A stretch of 64,000 nucleotides of DNA from Dactylosporangium sucinum (GCF_014647515.1 NZ_BMPI01000026.1:77224-141223); one strand, 5' to 3'. Numbered from the stretch's first letter, positions 24,512 to 33,031 are shown. Numbers and translations are program-made. The notes: a model not told the origin generated them from the letters alone.

Positions 24512-25435
24512 GTGTCCAGACGGCAGCGCGACGCACGCGACTACGCGCGGCGCATGCGGGTGATCCAGGAGCGGGGCGACGCCCGGCGGGCTCGGATGCG
24601 CTGGGCCACCACGGCGATCGTCGTCGTGGTGCTCGCCTTCGGCGTGCTCGTGGTGGCCAAGCTCGGCGGCGCGGGGCAGGGCGGCGAGAGCGCCGCGCCG
24701 GTGCCCACGGGCGACGCGGCCACGGCCGTCGTGAGCGGGCTGACCTCGGTGCCGGCGGCGACGCTCAACTCGGTCGCCCGCGGCGAGGACGCGACGCTGC
24801 CGAAGCTGACGACCGGCCAGGCGGTGCTCACCGACGGCGGGAAGCCGCTGGTGCTGTACGTCGGCGCCGAGTACTGCCCGTTCTGCGCGGCCCAGCGGTG
24901 GCCGCTGGTGATCGCGCTGTCCCGCTTCGGCACCTTCGAGGGGCTGACGCTCAGCCACTCGGCGTCGGACGACACGTTCCCCGACACCCCGACGGTCTCC
25001 TTCCACGGCTCGACGTACACCAGCCAGTACCTGACCTTCCAGGGCGTCGAGACGAGCACCAACGAGCGCAAGGGCGGCACCTACGCGCCGCTCGACAAGC
25101 TCACCCCGCAGCAGCAGCAGATCATCGCGACGTACAACGCCCCGCCGTACGTCGACGCGCAGTCCGCCGGCGCCATCCCCTTCCTCGACTTCGCGAACCA
25201 GGGCCTGATGGCCGGCTCCTCGTTCAGCCCGCAGCTGCTCAAGGGCATGACGCACGCGGAGATCGTGAGCGCCGTGGCCGACCCGCAGAGCTCGCTCGGC
25301 CGTACCGTCGACGGCAACGCCAACGCGATGACCGCACTGCTGTGCAAGCTCACCGGTGGCCAGCCGGGCGACGTCTGCACCAGCCCCGCCGTGACCGCCT
25401 TCGAGAAGGACTTCGCCAATGTCAGCGTCAAGTAG
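24512..25435 (+). CDS. DUF929 membrane-anchored thioredoxin-like protein
   Basis: 307 residues from GTG 24512 with GGAGG at 24498. A basic N-terminus and one membrane segment (about 34-52) anchor it. The extracytoplasmic domain contains the redox motif AEYCPFCAAQRWPL (C-P-F-C about 119-122), a DUF929/DsbA-like pattern. The gene overlaps the VKOR gene by 17 bp, so the two form an oxidative folding pair: the thioredoxin-like protein oxidises exported proteins and VKOR reoxidises it. Confidence 0.85.
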   Translation: MSRRQRDARDYARRMRVIQERGDARRARMRWATTAIVVVVLAFGVLVVAKLGGAGQGGESAAPVPTGDAATAVVSGLTSVPAATLNSVARGEDATLPKLTTGQAVLTDGGKPLVLYVGAEYCPFCAAQRWPLVIALSRFGTFEGLTLSHSASDDTFPDTPTVSFHGSTYTSQYLTFQGVETSTNERKGGTYAPLDKLTPQQQQIIATYNAPPYVDAQSAGAIPFLDFANQGLMAGSSFSPQLLKGMTHAEIVSAVADPQSSLGRTVDGNANAMTALLCKLTGGQPGDVCTSPAVTAFEKDFANVSVK

Positions 25436-25916
25436 CGCGGTCAGCATCCCGGAGATCGACCGGCGGCTCGTGCAGCCGTGGGTGCCGCTGGCCTCGCTCG
25501 CGCTGTCGGTGGCCGGGCTCGGCGTCTCGATCTACCTCACGATCGAGCACTTCACCTCGTCGACCACCCTCGCGTGCCCCGAGACCGGCGCGCTGAACTG
25601 CCTGAAGGTCACCACGAGCGACCAGTCGAAGCTGTTCGGCATCCCGGTCGCCGTGCTGGGGCTCGTGTACTTCGTGGCGATGCTGGTCGTCTCGCTCCCG
25701 GCGCTCTGGCGCTCGCCGTCGCCCTGGCTGCGCCAGGGGCGGGTGGTCCTCGCCGCCGTCGGCGTCCTCTTCGTCTTCTACCTGGTCTTCGCCGAGCTGT
25801 TCACGCTGGACGCGATCTGCCTGTGGTGCACCGCCGTGCATGTGCTGGCGGTGGCGCTGTTCGCCGTGATCGTGGTCGGGACGGCGTACGCCGACCCGTC
25901 CGACCTGCGCAGGTAG
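25419..25916 (+). CDS. Vitamin K epoxide reductase (VKOR) family protein
   Basis: 165 residues with four membrane segments. It carries the loop cysteines (LACPETGALNC, about 46-56) and the quinone-site CxxC motif ICLWC (about 131-135). Bacterial VKOR passes electrons from DsbA-like proteins to menaquinone, replacing DsbB in actinobacteria. The 17-bp overlap with the upstream redox gene supports this pairing. Confidence 0.92.
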   Translation: MSASSSAVSIPEIDRRLVQPWVPLASLALSVAGLGVSIYLTIEHFTSSTTLACPETGALNCLKVTTSDQSKLFGIPVAVLGLVYFVAMLVVSLPALWRSPSPWLRQGRVVLAAVGVLFVFYLVFAELFTLDAICLWCTAVHVLAVALFAVIVVGTAYADPSDLRR

Positions 25917-25999
25917 TGCCCGGGAACTTTTGCGGGGGTTCACACGACCACCTCCCTGTTCGTGCTCATCCGCCGCACAGAGAGAGGACCGTCCCCCAC

Positions 26000-26716
26000 A
26001 TGCGCCTGACCCACGTGGTCCGCGCCGGTGTCGCCGTCGTCGCGGCCGCCACCGCGGCGCTCGCCTTCCCCGCCGTCGCGTCCGCGCACGTGACCGTCAA
26101 CCCGAACACCGCCGTGCAGGGCGGCTACGCGAAGGTGACGTTCCGCGTGCCCAACGAACGCGACGACGCCAGCACCGTGAAGCTGGAGATCGCGATCCCC
26201 ACCGACAAGGCGATCGCGTCGGTGTCGCTGAAGCCCGTGCAGGGCTGGACGGCGGTGGCCGAGAAGAGCAAGCTGGCGACCCCGATCAAGTCCCACGACG
26301 GCGAGATCACCGAGGCCGTGTCCAAGATCACCTGGACCGCCGACCCGGCGTCGGCCATCAAGCCGGGCACGTTCCAGGAGTTCGACGTCTCGCTGGGCCC
26401 GCTGCCGGAGGCCGACCAGATCGTCTTCAAGGCCCTGCAGACGTACTCCGGCGGCGAGGTCGTCCGCTGGATCGACGAGCCGTCGGCGGGCGCCGAGGCC
26501 GAGCACCCGGCCCCGGTCCTGAAGCTGACCAAGAAGACGGACGCGACGACGGCCGCCGCCACGGCCACGGCCGGCCCGACCGCTCAGGCCTCGGACGGGG
26601 GCGGCGACGGCGCCGCTGTCGGCCTGGGCGTGGCGGGCCTGGTCCTGGGGCTGGCCGGGCTGGTGGTGGGCCTGCTCGCGTACCGCCGCGCGGGGGCCAC
26701 GCCACCGGCCGCCTGA
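26000..26716 (+). CDS. YcnI-like secreted copper-binding protein
   Basis: 238 residues. The signal peptide (about 1-29) ends in ASA, leaving His as the first mature residue (HVTVNPNTA), the copper ligand of YcnI proteins, with a conserved tryptophan in the domain. The DUF1775 domain covers about 30-165. A Thr/Ala linker and a C-terminal membrane anchor (GLGVAGLVLGLAGLVVGLLA) follow. YcnI is thought to act in copper delivery or resistance; no ycnJ-type transporter is adjacent. Confidence 0.88.
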   Translation: MRLTHVVRAGVAVVAAATAALAFPAVASAHVTVNPNTAVQGGYAKVTFRVPNERDDASTVKLEIAIPTDKAIASVSLKPVQGWTAVAEKSKLATPIKSHDGEITEAVSKITWTADPASAIKPGTFQEFDVSLGPLPEADQIVFKALQTYSGGEVVRWIDEPSAGAEAEHPAPVLKLTKKTDATTAAATATAGPTAQASDGGGDGAAVGLGVAGLVLGLAGLVVGLLAYRRAGATPPAA

Positions 26717-26805
26717 CCGCACGCTGTTTGCCGGAGGCCGCGGTGCTCCCTCCCAGGTGGGGCGCCGCGGCCTTCGCGCGTCCGGGGGTCCACGTCGCCG
26801 CGGCG

Positions 26806-26867
26806 CGCCCAGACGTTGGTCGATCTACCCTCTGTTCGGTGCGGGTGGATCGACCAACGTCTGGGCG
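26806..26867. repeat. Family A palindrome, copy 1
   Basis: 25-bp arms (26806-26830 and 26843-26867) with one mismatch and a 12-bp loop; core GACGTTGGTCGATCTACCC. One of seven copies in the window. It lies about 90 bp after the YcnI gene. Confidence 0.9.
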
Positions 26868-26978
26868 GTGCGAGCGTGGGGTCGCGGGCACCGGCGTCAT
26901 GCCGCGCGGGTGCTGCCCGCCGGGCTGGGGCCGTTGACGGGCCGGCCGTTGACGCGCCGGCCGCCAGCGAGGCGCCGT

Positions 26979-27067
26979 GCGTGCGCGCGGCGAGGTGGTC
27001 ATCCGCGCCGCGCCCGACCGGCTGTCCGCCGAGCTCCGCGGGGTCGTCCACCTCGCCGTGCGTACGC
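26979..27067 (+). pseudogene. ECF sigma region-4 fragment bracketed by inverted repeats
   Basis: The bases 27000-27047 encode IRAAPDRLSAELRGVV, nearly identical in DNA to 27992-28043 of the sigma gene 1 kb away (IRAALDRLSAEHREVV). The piece is flanked by 20-bp inverted repeats (26979-26998 and 27048-27067, two mismatches). It is a mobilised or duplicated gene scrap, not a gene. Confidence 0.7.
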
Positions 27068-27217
27068 GCTGCGAGGTGAGGTGGGCGTGGCTGGGGCGCG
27101 GCGCCCTGGGAGGTGATGCGTGGGGTTGTGGCGAGTCGGGGCGCGGTGAGTCGCGGGTGCGGCGAGTTTCGGGTGCGGCGAGTTTCGGGTGCGGCGACGC
27201 CCGGCGGGTCGCTCGTC

Positions 27218-27273
27218 CATGATTGTGGGAACCATCTGGCTGCCCGGACGGCCAGATCGTTCCCACAATCATG
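27218..27273. repeat. Family B palindrome (CATGATTGTGGGAAC type)
   Basis: 23-bp arms (27218-27240 and 27251-27273) with one mismatch and a 10-bp loop; left arm begins CATGATTGTGGGAAC. Sequence differs from family A. It lies in the repeat-rich spacer. Confidence 0.85.
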
Positions 27274-27325
27274 AGGCGGGCCGGCCCCGGCGTGGCGGCG
27301 TGGCCCGGCGCGGCGCGGCGCGGCC

Positions 27326-27385
27326 CGGCGTGGCCCGGCCCGGCGTGGCCCGGCCCGGCGTGGCCCGGCCCGGCGTGGCCCGGCC
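27326..27385 (+). repeat. 15-bp GC tandem repeat, four exact copies
   Basis: CGGCGTGGCCCGGCC is repeated four times head to tail, with degenerate copies on both sides (about 27299-27425). It looks like a slippage-prone minisatellite. No coding sense is apparent. Confidence 0.85.
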
Positions 27386-27462
27386 CGGCGTGGCGGCCCG
27401 GTGTGGCGGCCCCGGCGTGGCGGCGTGGGGTGGCTGCTGGCGCGACGTGGGTGCTCACATGT

Positions 27463-27524
27463 AGATGTTGGTCGATCTACCCTCGCCCACCGAGATCGAA
27501 TCGAGGGTAGATCGACCAACGTCT
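27463..27524. repeat. Family A palindrome, copy 2
   Basis: 23-bp arms (27463-27485 and 27502-27524) with one mismatch; loop of 16 bp. Located 150 bp upstream of the ECF sigma gene. Confidence 0.9.
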
Positions 27525-27675
27525 GGGTGTAGCCGCGCAAACCGCGCTGGGCGGCCGCGGTTCCCGCGAGGGTGCAGCGGCGTCGATGGCTCACAGGAAG
27601 AAAACAGCTGGAGAAGTTGAACCCTTGACCGTTTCGGGGTGTAGACCCGTACTGGAGCGGCAGGAGGGGGTCCGG

Positions 27676-28185
27676 GTGACACGGGACGAGGAGTTGATGA
27701 CCGCGCTGTACACCGAACACTACGGTGTGCTGCTCGGCTTCGTCTCGCGGTACGAGCGGGACCGGCACCGTGCCGAGGACCTCGTCCAGGAGACGCTCCT
27801 GCGCGCCTGGAAGCACATCGGGCGGATCGACGTCGGGCGGGACACCACCCGGTCGTACCTGCTCACCATCGCGCGCAACGTCGTCAGCAACGCGTGGCGG
27901 GCCGAGCAGCGGCGGCCCAGGCTGGTCACCGACCCCGACGCCATGGAGGCCGTCGCTGAGGCCGACAACGTCGACGAGATGGTCGAGGGGTGGCTCATCC
28001 GCGCCGCGCTCGACCGGCTGTCCGCCGAGCACCGCGAGGTCGTCCAGTCCGTGTACTACGACGGCCGCACCGTCGCCGACACCGCCCGCAGGTTGTCCGT
28101 CCCCGAAGGTACCGTCAAGTCACGCGCGTTCTACGCCGTGCGGGCGCTGCGGGCGGTGTTCGAGGAGATGGGGGTCCTGCGGTGA
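27676..28185 (+). CDS. ECF sigma factor
   Basis: 169 residues from GTG 27676 with AGGAGG just upstream; a longer frame from 27586 is less likely. Region 2 shows YTEHYGVLLGFVSRYERDRH, AEDLVQETLLRAWKH and the -10-binding YLLTIARNVV. Region 4 shows LDRLSAEHREVVQ and VPEGTVKSRAFYAVRAL. The anti-sigma gene follows with a GTGA overlap, so it is a SigK/SigL-like regulated unit. A fragment of its region 4 is duplicated upstream. Confidence 0.92.
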   Translation: MTRDEELMTALYTEHYGVLLGFVSRYERDRHRAEDLVQETLLRAWKHIGRIDVGRDTTRSYLLTIARNVVSNAWRAEQRRPRLVTDPDAMEAVAEADNVDEMVEGWLIRAALDRLSAEHREVVQSVYYDGRTVADTARRLSVPEGTVKSRAFYAVRALRAVFEEMGVLR

Positions 28186-28862
28186 GCGCCGGGCACGACG
28201 ACATCCGCCGGCTGCTGGGTGGGTACGTGCTCGGTGGCCTGGGCGACGACGAGCAGTTCCGCGTCGACGCGCACCTCAGCACCTGCGCCGAGTGCCGGGA
28301 CGAGGCCAACCGCCTCGCGCCGGTGCCCGAGCTGCTGCAGCGCCTTCCCGCCGACCCCGCCGCGCAGCCGCTGGAGCAGCCGACACCGGCCGGTCTCGAG
28401 GCCCTCCTCCGCCGGGCCCGGCCGCGGCGGCTCCCCGTCGGCGTCGTCGCCGCGGCCGTCGTCGTGCTCGTGCTCGTCGCGGCGCTCGCGCTGCGCGGCG
28501 CCGGGCCGCGGACGCCGCCGCAGGCCGCGACAAGCGCGGGCCCCAGCGCGTCCGCCCCCGCGGGCACCGTCGTGCAGTTCGTCGCGGCCCAGGGCAGCGC
28601 CCTGGCCGGCCGGGCCACCCTGACCCCGCGCCAGTGGGGGGTCAGCGTCGCGCTCGAGCTCACCGGGCTGCCGGGGGAGGGGCCGTACGTGCTGCAGGTC
28701 GTCGGCCGCGGCGGCCAGTCCGAGCAGGCCGCCTGCTGGGGCCCCACCAACAGCAAGTCGGCCCGGGTGACCGGCGCCAGCTCCATCCAGCTCGCCAACG
28801 TCGACGCCGTGCGCGTCGCGGACCACGCCGGCGTGCTGCTCGGCGAGGCGCGCACCACCTGA
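28182..28862 (+). CDS. Membrane anti-sigma factor with zinc-finger domain
   Basis: 226 residues from GTG 28182. The cytoplasmic domain contains the zf-HC2 motif HLSTCAEC (about 31-38, H-x3-C-x2-C). A membrane segment (VGVVAAAVVVLVLVAALAL) follows near residue 87, then an extracytoplasmic RskA-like domain (VVQFVAAQGSALAGRATLTP, PYVLQVVGRGG). It should hold the sigma factor until an envelope signal releases it. Confidence 0.9.
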   Translation: MSAGHDDIRRLLGGYVLGGLGDDEQFRVDAHLSTCAECRDEANRLAPVPELLQRLPADPAAQPLEQPTPAGLEALLRRARPRRLPVGVVAAAVVVLVLVAALALRGAGPRTPPQAATSAGPSASAPAGTVVQFVAAQGSALAGRATLTPRQWGVSVALELTGLPGEGPYVLQVVGRGGQSEQAACWGPTNSKSARVTGASSIQLANVDAVRVADHAGVLLGEARTT

Positions 28863-28921
28863 ACCGAATCGGTGCACCAGGGGTACACCTCCATGAATCC
28901 CCGCACATCGGAGGAGATCCC

Positions 28922-29416
28922 ATGAAATCGACCCTGCGATTGCTGCTGCCCGCACTCGCCCTGGCGGCCACCCTGACCGCCTGCGGCGACGACGGCACCG
29001 ACGCGCAGCCGGCCGCACCCGCCACGACCGCGGCCGCCCCCAGCGCCGCCCCCAGCCCGACCGCCGCCGCCTCCAGCGCCGCCGCCGGCGGCACCCTCAC
29101 CGTCGCCACCACCCCGCTCGGCAAGGTGCTCGCCGACGGCCAGGGCTACGTGCTGTACCTGTTCGACAAGGACACCGCCACCACGTCGGCCTGCGTCGAC
29201 CAGTGCGCGGTGAACTGGCCGCCCGTCGCGGCCCCCGTCACTGCCGCCGCCGGGGTCACGCTGCCCGGCGCGATCACCGCCGTCACGCGACCCGACGGGT
29301 CGTCGCAGGCCGCCTACGACGGGCACCCGCTGTACCGCTGGATCAGGGACACCGCGCCCGGCCAGACCACCGGCGAGGGCGTCCAGGGCGTCTGGCACGT
29401 CATCAAGGTGCCCTGA
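28922..29416 (+). CDS. Lipoprotein with PF03640-type secreted repeats
   Basis: 164 residues. The lipobox LTAC (Cys about 21) gives a lipid anchor, followed by an Ala/Pro/Thr-rich linker (24-60) and two copies of the COG4315 repeat (LGKVLADGQGYVLYLFDKDT, then DGHPLYRWIRDTAPGQTTGE). Such lipoproteins commonly lie in sigma/anti-sigma clusters and their function is unknown. It is 60 bp after the anti-sigma gene and likely part of its regulon. Confidence 0.88.
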   Translation: MKSTLRLLLPALALAATLTACGDDGTDAQPAAPATTAAAPSAAPSPTAAASSAAAGGTLTVATTPLGKVLADGQGYVLYLFDKDTATTSACVDQCAVNWPPVAAPVTAAAGVTLPGAITAVTRPDGSSQAAYDGHPLYRWIRDTAPGQTTGEGVQGVWHVIKVP

Positions 29417-29455
29417 TCCCTCAGGTTGCGACGCGGGTGGCCGATCGTTGCGGGC

Positions 29456-29989
29456 GTGGAAGGCATCGCCGGCATCGCCGCCCGGATCGCGGAGATCCGC
29501 ACCCAGCTCGCCGGGTTCGATCCGCCGCAGGCCGCCGGCACCACCGCGCCCGCCTTCGAGAGCGCGCTGTCGGCGGCCTCGGCGGCGCTGCGCACGCCCG
29601 AGGGCGTGCCGGCCGAGCTGGTCAAGTACGGCAACGGCCGGATCCCGGAGGCGGCGCTGGCCCAGGTCGGCGACACCCGGCACCGCCTCTGGGCCCCCGC
29701 CGCGACGTCGCTCGAGGCGCTCATGCGCGCGGCCCGCGCGGACGGCGTGACGATCGGCATCACCGACTCCTACCGCCCGTACGCCGAGCAGGTCGACCTC
29801 GCCCGCCGTAAGGGCCTCTACTCGCAGGGCGGCCTGGCCGCGAAGCCGGGCACGAGCGACCACGGCTGGGGGATGGCGGTCGACCTCGACCTCGACGACC
29901 GGGCGCAGGCCTGGATGCGGGCCAACGCGGGCCGGTTCGGGTTCGCCGAGGACACTCCGCGCGAGCCCTGGCACTGGAAGTACCGCTAA
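29456..29989 (+). CDS. VanY-like D-alanyl-D-alanine carboxypeptidase domain protein
   Basis: 177 residues from GTG 29456; no strong ribosome site or signal peptide is visible. The peptidase M15B motifs are present: TDSYRPYAEQ (about 101-110), GTSDHGWGMAVDLD (H and D zinc ligands, about 132-145), and EPWHWKYR at the end (second His ligand). It would trim peptidoglycan peptides or act as an endolysin-type hydrolase. Without a secretion signal its export route is unclear. Confidence 0.85.
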   Translation: MEGIAGIAARIAEIRTQLAGFDPPQAAGTTAPAFESALSAASAALRTPEGVPAELVKYGNGRIPEAALAQVGDTRHRLWAPAATSLEALMRAARADGVTIGITDSYRPYAEQVDLARRKGLYSQGGLAAKPGTSDHGWGMAVDLDLDDRAQAWMRANAGRFGFAEDTPREPWHWKYR

Positions 29990-29998
29990 ATTGTCCTG

Positions 29999-30100
29999 AT
30001 GGCCGCGGTCGTCACCCTGCATCTCGCGCTCGCCGCGATGACGGCGCTCGTCGGTGCCGCGTTCCTGACAGGCCTGGCGACAACCAGCGGACTCGTGTGA
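29999..30100 (+). CDS. Possible 33-residue membrane peptide
   Basis: ATG 29999 to TGA 30100 encodes one hydrophobic helix (VVTLHLALAAMTALVGAAFL) with almost no soluble part. It follows the peptidase stop by 10 bases. There is no clear ribosome site. It may be a small membrane protein or chance. Confidence 0.35.
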   Translation: MAAVVTLHLALAAMTALVGAAFLTGLATTSGLV

Positions 30101-30158
30101 GCCGCGCCGCCCCGGTACGGTCTGGAGGATCCGCCGGCCGTAAGGGAGAGTACGCACG

Positions 30159-31775
30159 GTGACCGGTTTCCGCGCCGCCCTGGCGCAGTTGCTCAAGGCC
30201 CGGTTCCCGCTGCTGTACGTCGAGTCGTTCGAGGAGCACCGGGTGCTCGCCGAGCTCGCCGCCGTGGCCGGTGACGCGGCGCTCGTGCGCACCCCGCGCC
30301 CGGTGTGGAGCTGGTCGGCGACCACCGGGCTGCTGCAGCCCGACGGGGCGGCCCGGCAGTACACGACCGAGCCCGACAACGCCCTCGACGCCGTGCTGCG
30401 CATCCAGGAGCCCGGGCTGTTCGTCTTCCGCGACCTGCACAACTCGCTCGGCGGGGACGTGCCGGTCCTGCCCACCGTCGTGCGGCGGCTGCGCGACATC
30501 GCGGTGGCGTTCAAGAGCGGCACCGTCCCGCGCACCCTGGTCATCGTCGCGCCGATGCTGCGCATCCCGCCCGACCTGGAGAAGGACGTCACGATCGTCG
30601 ACTTCCCGCTGCCGACCGAGGTGGAGATCCGCGGCGTGCTGGACTCGATGATCGCCGGCAACGCCGCCGGCGGGCGGATCCGCATCGACCTCGACGCGGT
30701 CGGGCGGGAGAAGTTCGCCAAGGCCGCCGCCGGGCTGACCCTGCACGAGGCGGAGAACGCGTTCGCCCGCGCGATGGTCAACGACGGCGTGCTCGACCTG
30801 GCCGACCTCGCCGTCGTGCACGAGGAGAAGCGGCAGACCGTGCGCAAGTCGGGGCTGCTGGAGTTCGTCGACGCGGGCGTGCGGCTGGCCGACGTCGGCG
30901 GCCTCGAGCACCTCAAGCGGTGGCTGGCCAAGCGGGACAACTCGTGGCTCGCCGCCGCCGACGACTACGGCCTGCCCGCGCCCAAGGGCGTGCTCATCAC
31001 CGGCGTACCCGGCTGCGGCAAGTCCCTCACCGCCAAGGCCGTCGCCGCCGCGTGGGGGCTGCCGCTGCTGCGGCTGGACGTCGGGCGGGTCTTCTCCGGG
31101 CTCATCGGCTCCAGCGAGCACAACATGCGCGCGGCGATCCGCACGGCCGAGGCGAGCTCGCCCTGCGTGCTGTGGGTGGACGAGATCGAGAAGGGGTTCT
31201 CGTCCTCCATCAGCGACTCGGGGACCACCTCGCGGGTCTTCGGCACGTTCCTCACCTGGATGCAGGAGAAGTCGAAGCCGGTCTTCGTCATCGCCACCGC
31301 CAACGACATCGAGCGCCTGCCGCCGGAGCTGCTGCGCAAGGGCCGCTTCGACGAGATCTTCTTCGTCGACCTGCCGACCCGGGCCGAGCGCGTGTCGATC
31401 TGGGGCGTGCACCTGTCGCGGCGGCTGCGCAAGCCGGCCGTCGCCGGGGCGCTGACCCTCGACGAGCCGCTGCTGGCCGACCTCGCCGTGCGCACGCCCG
31501 GCTTCTCCGGCGCGGAGATCGAGCAGTCGGTCGTGGCGGCGCTGTTCGACGCGTTCTCGCAGCGGCGGCCGCTGTACCGCGACGACCTCCTGCGCGCCGT
31601 GGACTCGCTCGTGCCGCTCAGCGTCACCCAGGCCGAGAAGCTGAACGACGTCCGGGAGTGGGCGCGGACCCGCGCGGTCGCCGCCACCGCCCCCGAGGAC
31701 TGGGAGGCCGGCGAGGAGCCCCCCACCGCGGCGATGCCCGCCGTCCCGCCCCACGGCCGCACGATCGAGGTGTGA
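30159..31775 (+). CDS. AAA+ ATPase (Ycf46-like)
   Basis: 538 residues from GTG 30159. The N-terminal 220 residues form a degenerate P-loop-like domain (FPLLYVESFEEHRVL, GLFVFRDLHNSLGG). The C-terminal AAA+ module has Walker A GVPGCGKS (about 284-291), Walker B CVLWVDEIEKGF (about 337-348), sensor 1 VIATAND, and arginine-finger region LLRKGRFDE. Its architecture matches Ycf46/Rv-type AAA proteins of cyanobacteria and actinobacteria, whose substrates are poorly known. The next gene follows by 7 bp. Confidence 0.85.
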   Translation: MTGFRAALAQLLKARFPLLYVESFEEHRVLAELAAVAGDAALVRTPRPVWSWSATTGLLQPDGAARQYTTEPDNALDAVLRIQEPGLFVFRDLHNSLGGDVPVLPTVVRRLRDIAVAFKSGTVPRTLVIVAPMLRIPPDLEKDVTIVDFPLPTEVEIRGVLDSMIAGNAAGGRIRIDLDAVGREKFAKAAAGLTLHEAENAFARAMVNDGVLDLADLAVVHEEKRQTVRKSGLLEFVDAGVRLADVGGLEHLKRWLAKRDNSWLAAADDYGLPAPKGVLITGVPGCGKSLTAKAVAAAWGLPLLRLDVGRVFSGLIGSSEHNMRAAIRTAEASSPCVLWVDEIEKGFSSSISDSGTTSRVFGTFLTWMQEKSKPVFVIATANDIERLPPELLRKGRFDEIFFVDLPTRAERVSIWGVHLSRRLRKPAVAGALTLDEPLLADLAVRTPGFSGAEIEQSVVAALFDAFSQRRPLYRDDLLRAVDSLVPLSVTQAEKLNDVREWARTRAVAATAPEDWEAGEEPPTAAMPAVPPHGRTIEV

Positions 31776-31782
31776 TGAGCGC

Positions 31783-32571
31783 ATGAGTTTCGGACGGAAG
31801 CTGCTGTACAGCCTGTGGGTGCTCGGCTCGGTGCTGGGCCTCGGCTGCCTGAGCGGCCTGGGCCTGCTCATGATCGGCCTGCGCGCCCGCCGCCCGGCGT
31901 GGTGGGGGAGCGGCCTGGGCTACCTGCTGGCGACGTGGACGGCGTTCATCCTCTTCGAACGCACCCCGCGCGAGGCCGCCGCCTCCGGCAACCTGGCGTT
32001 GCTGTTCTTCGCCCTGTGGCTGGCCAGCGTGGTGCACTCGCTCGTCGTCAACCCGGGGTGGCTGCGCTGGGTGGCGGCCCGGCAGCCGGCCCGGCCGCTG
32101 GCTCCGCCCCCGGTCTTCGCCCCGCCGCCTCCTGCGGGCCTAGGCTTCGGCGCGGCGCCGTCCGCTCCGGGTCCGGCTTATGGTTCGGCGCCGTATGCTC
32201 CGGGTCCGGCTTATGGTTCGGCGCCGTCCGCTCCGGGGCCGGCCTATGGGGCGGCGCCTTCCAGTCCGGGGCCGGGCTTCGGGGCGGCGCCGTCCTCTGC
32301 TGCGCCGGCCTCGTCCGCGGCGCCGGTGTTCGGGCCGGTCGACCTCAATGCGGCTTCGGCGGCGCAACTGGCGGGATTCGGGGAGTTCGATCTCGCGCGC
32401 GCGGAGCAGATCGTCGCCGAGCGTACGGCGCGGGGAGGGTTCTCGTCGGTCGAGGAGTTCGCGATCGTGGCCCAGCTGGCGCCGCACCAACTGGCCCGGC
32501 TCCGGCCCCAGGTCCGCTGCGGCCCGCGCCCGGCCGCGCCACCCGCAGGCGGCCGGCTGCTCGACTTCTGA
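31783..32571 (+). CDS. Membrane protein with Pro-rich repeats and C-terminal helix-hairpin-helix
   Basis: 262 residues. Three membrane segments (about 8-30, 43-60, 68-88), then a low-complexity linker with repeated APGPAYGSAPS units (about 110-175), then a ComEA-like HhH domain: VDLNAASAAQLAGFGEFD, ARAEQIVAERTARGGFSSVE. HhH domains of this kind bind DNA or protein. The gene is probably co-transcribed with the AAA+ ATPase; the role is unknown. The repeat units vary in number between strains in such linkers. Confidence 0.75.
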   Translation: MSFGRKLLYSLWVLGSVLGLGCLSGLGLLMIGLRARRPAWWGSGLGYLLATWTAFILFERTPREAAASGNLALLFFALWLASVVHSLVVNPGWLRWVAARQPARPLAPPPVFAPPPPAGLGFGAAPSAPGPAYGSAPYAPGPAYGSAPSAPGPAYGAAPSSPGPGFGAAPSSAAPASSAAPVFGPVDLNAASAAQLAGFGEFDLARAEQIVAERTARGGFSSVEEFAIVAQLAPHQLARLRPQVRCGPRPAAPPAGGRLLDF

Positions 32572-32588
32572 CCGGCCCGCTCTTTCGA

Positions 32589-32650
32589 AGACGTTGGTCG
32601 ATCTACCCTCAGTTGGATCTCGTTGGCCGAGGGTAGATTGATCAACGTCT
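32589..32650. repeat. Family A palindrome, copy 3
   Basis: 22-bp arms (32589-32610 and 32629-32650) with two mismatches, loop AGTTGGATCTCGTTGGCC. First of a cluster of three. Confidence 0.9.
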
Positions 32651-32796
32651 TTCGGTGGGCTGTCGGGTGCGGCGGGCGGTCGGCGTCGGGGTGGGCTGTC
32701 GGGTGCGGCGGGCGGTCGGCGTCGGGCGGGGTGGTCCGCCGGACGCGCTGCTGGTTGGCGGGTGTGTGCTCGACCTCTGGCCGGCCCTTCCTTCGG

Positions 32797-32858
32797 AGAC
32801 GTTGGTCGATCTACCCTCAGTTGGATCTCGTTGGCCGAGGGTAGATTGACCAACGTCT
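32797..32858. repeat. Family A palindrome, copy 4
   Basis: 22-bp arms (32797-32818 and 32837-32858); the loop is identical to copy 3 and the flanks are near-identical, so copies 3 and 4 belong to a tandem duplication of about 208 bp. Confidence 0.9.
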
Positions 32859-32969
32859 TTCGGTGGGCTGTCGGGTGCGGCGGGCGGTCGGCGTCGGGCG
32901 GGGTGGTCTGGCGGACGCGCCGCTGGTTGGCGGGTGTGTGCTCGACCTCTGGCCGCCCCCTTCCTTCGG

Positions 32970-33031
32970 AGACGTTGGTCGATCTACCCTCGCCGGGCGA
33001 GATCCAACTGAGGGTAGATCGACCAACGTCT
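32970..33031. repeat. Family A palindrome, copy 5
   Basis: Perfect 22-bp arms (32970-32991 and 33010-33031) with a different loop orientation; flanks CGACCTCTGGCCG and GGTGGGCTGTCGGGTGCGGC show it is part of the same repeat cluster. It ends 70 bp from the 3' end of the LacI gene. Confidence 0.9.

Larger units (their letters stand above)
26717..27675. other. Repeat-rich intergenic region
   Basis: About 960 bp without a supported gene. It contains two family A palindromes, a family B palindrome, a bracketed sigma-factor fragment and a 15-bp tandem repeat, each listed separately. Long frames on both strands here are low-complexity shadows. Confidence 0.7.

Noticed and set aside
26806..27524. 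Family A palindromes as ordinary intrinsic terminators
   Set aside because: No T-run follows either arm, loops are long, and copies also occur on the 5' side of genes.
28115..30940. A 941-codon open frame on the minus strand
   Set aside because: It runs antisense to five well-supported plus-strand genes and has the Ser/Arg/Ala-rich composition of a GC-skew shadow.
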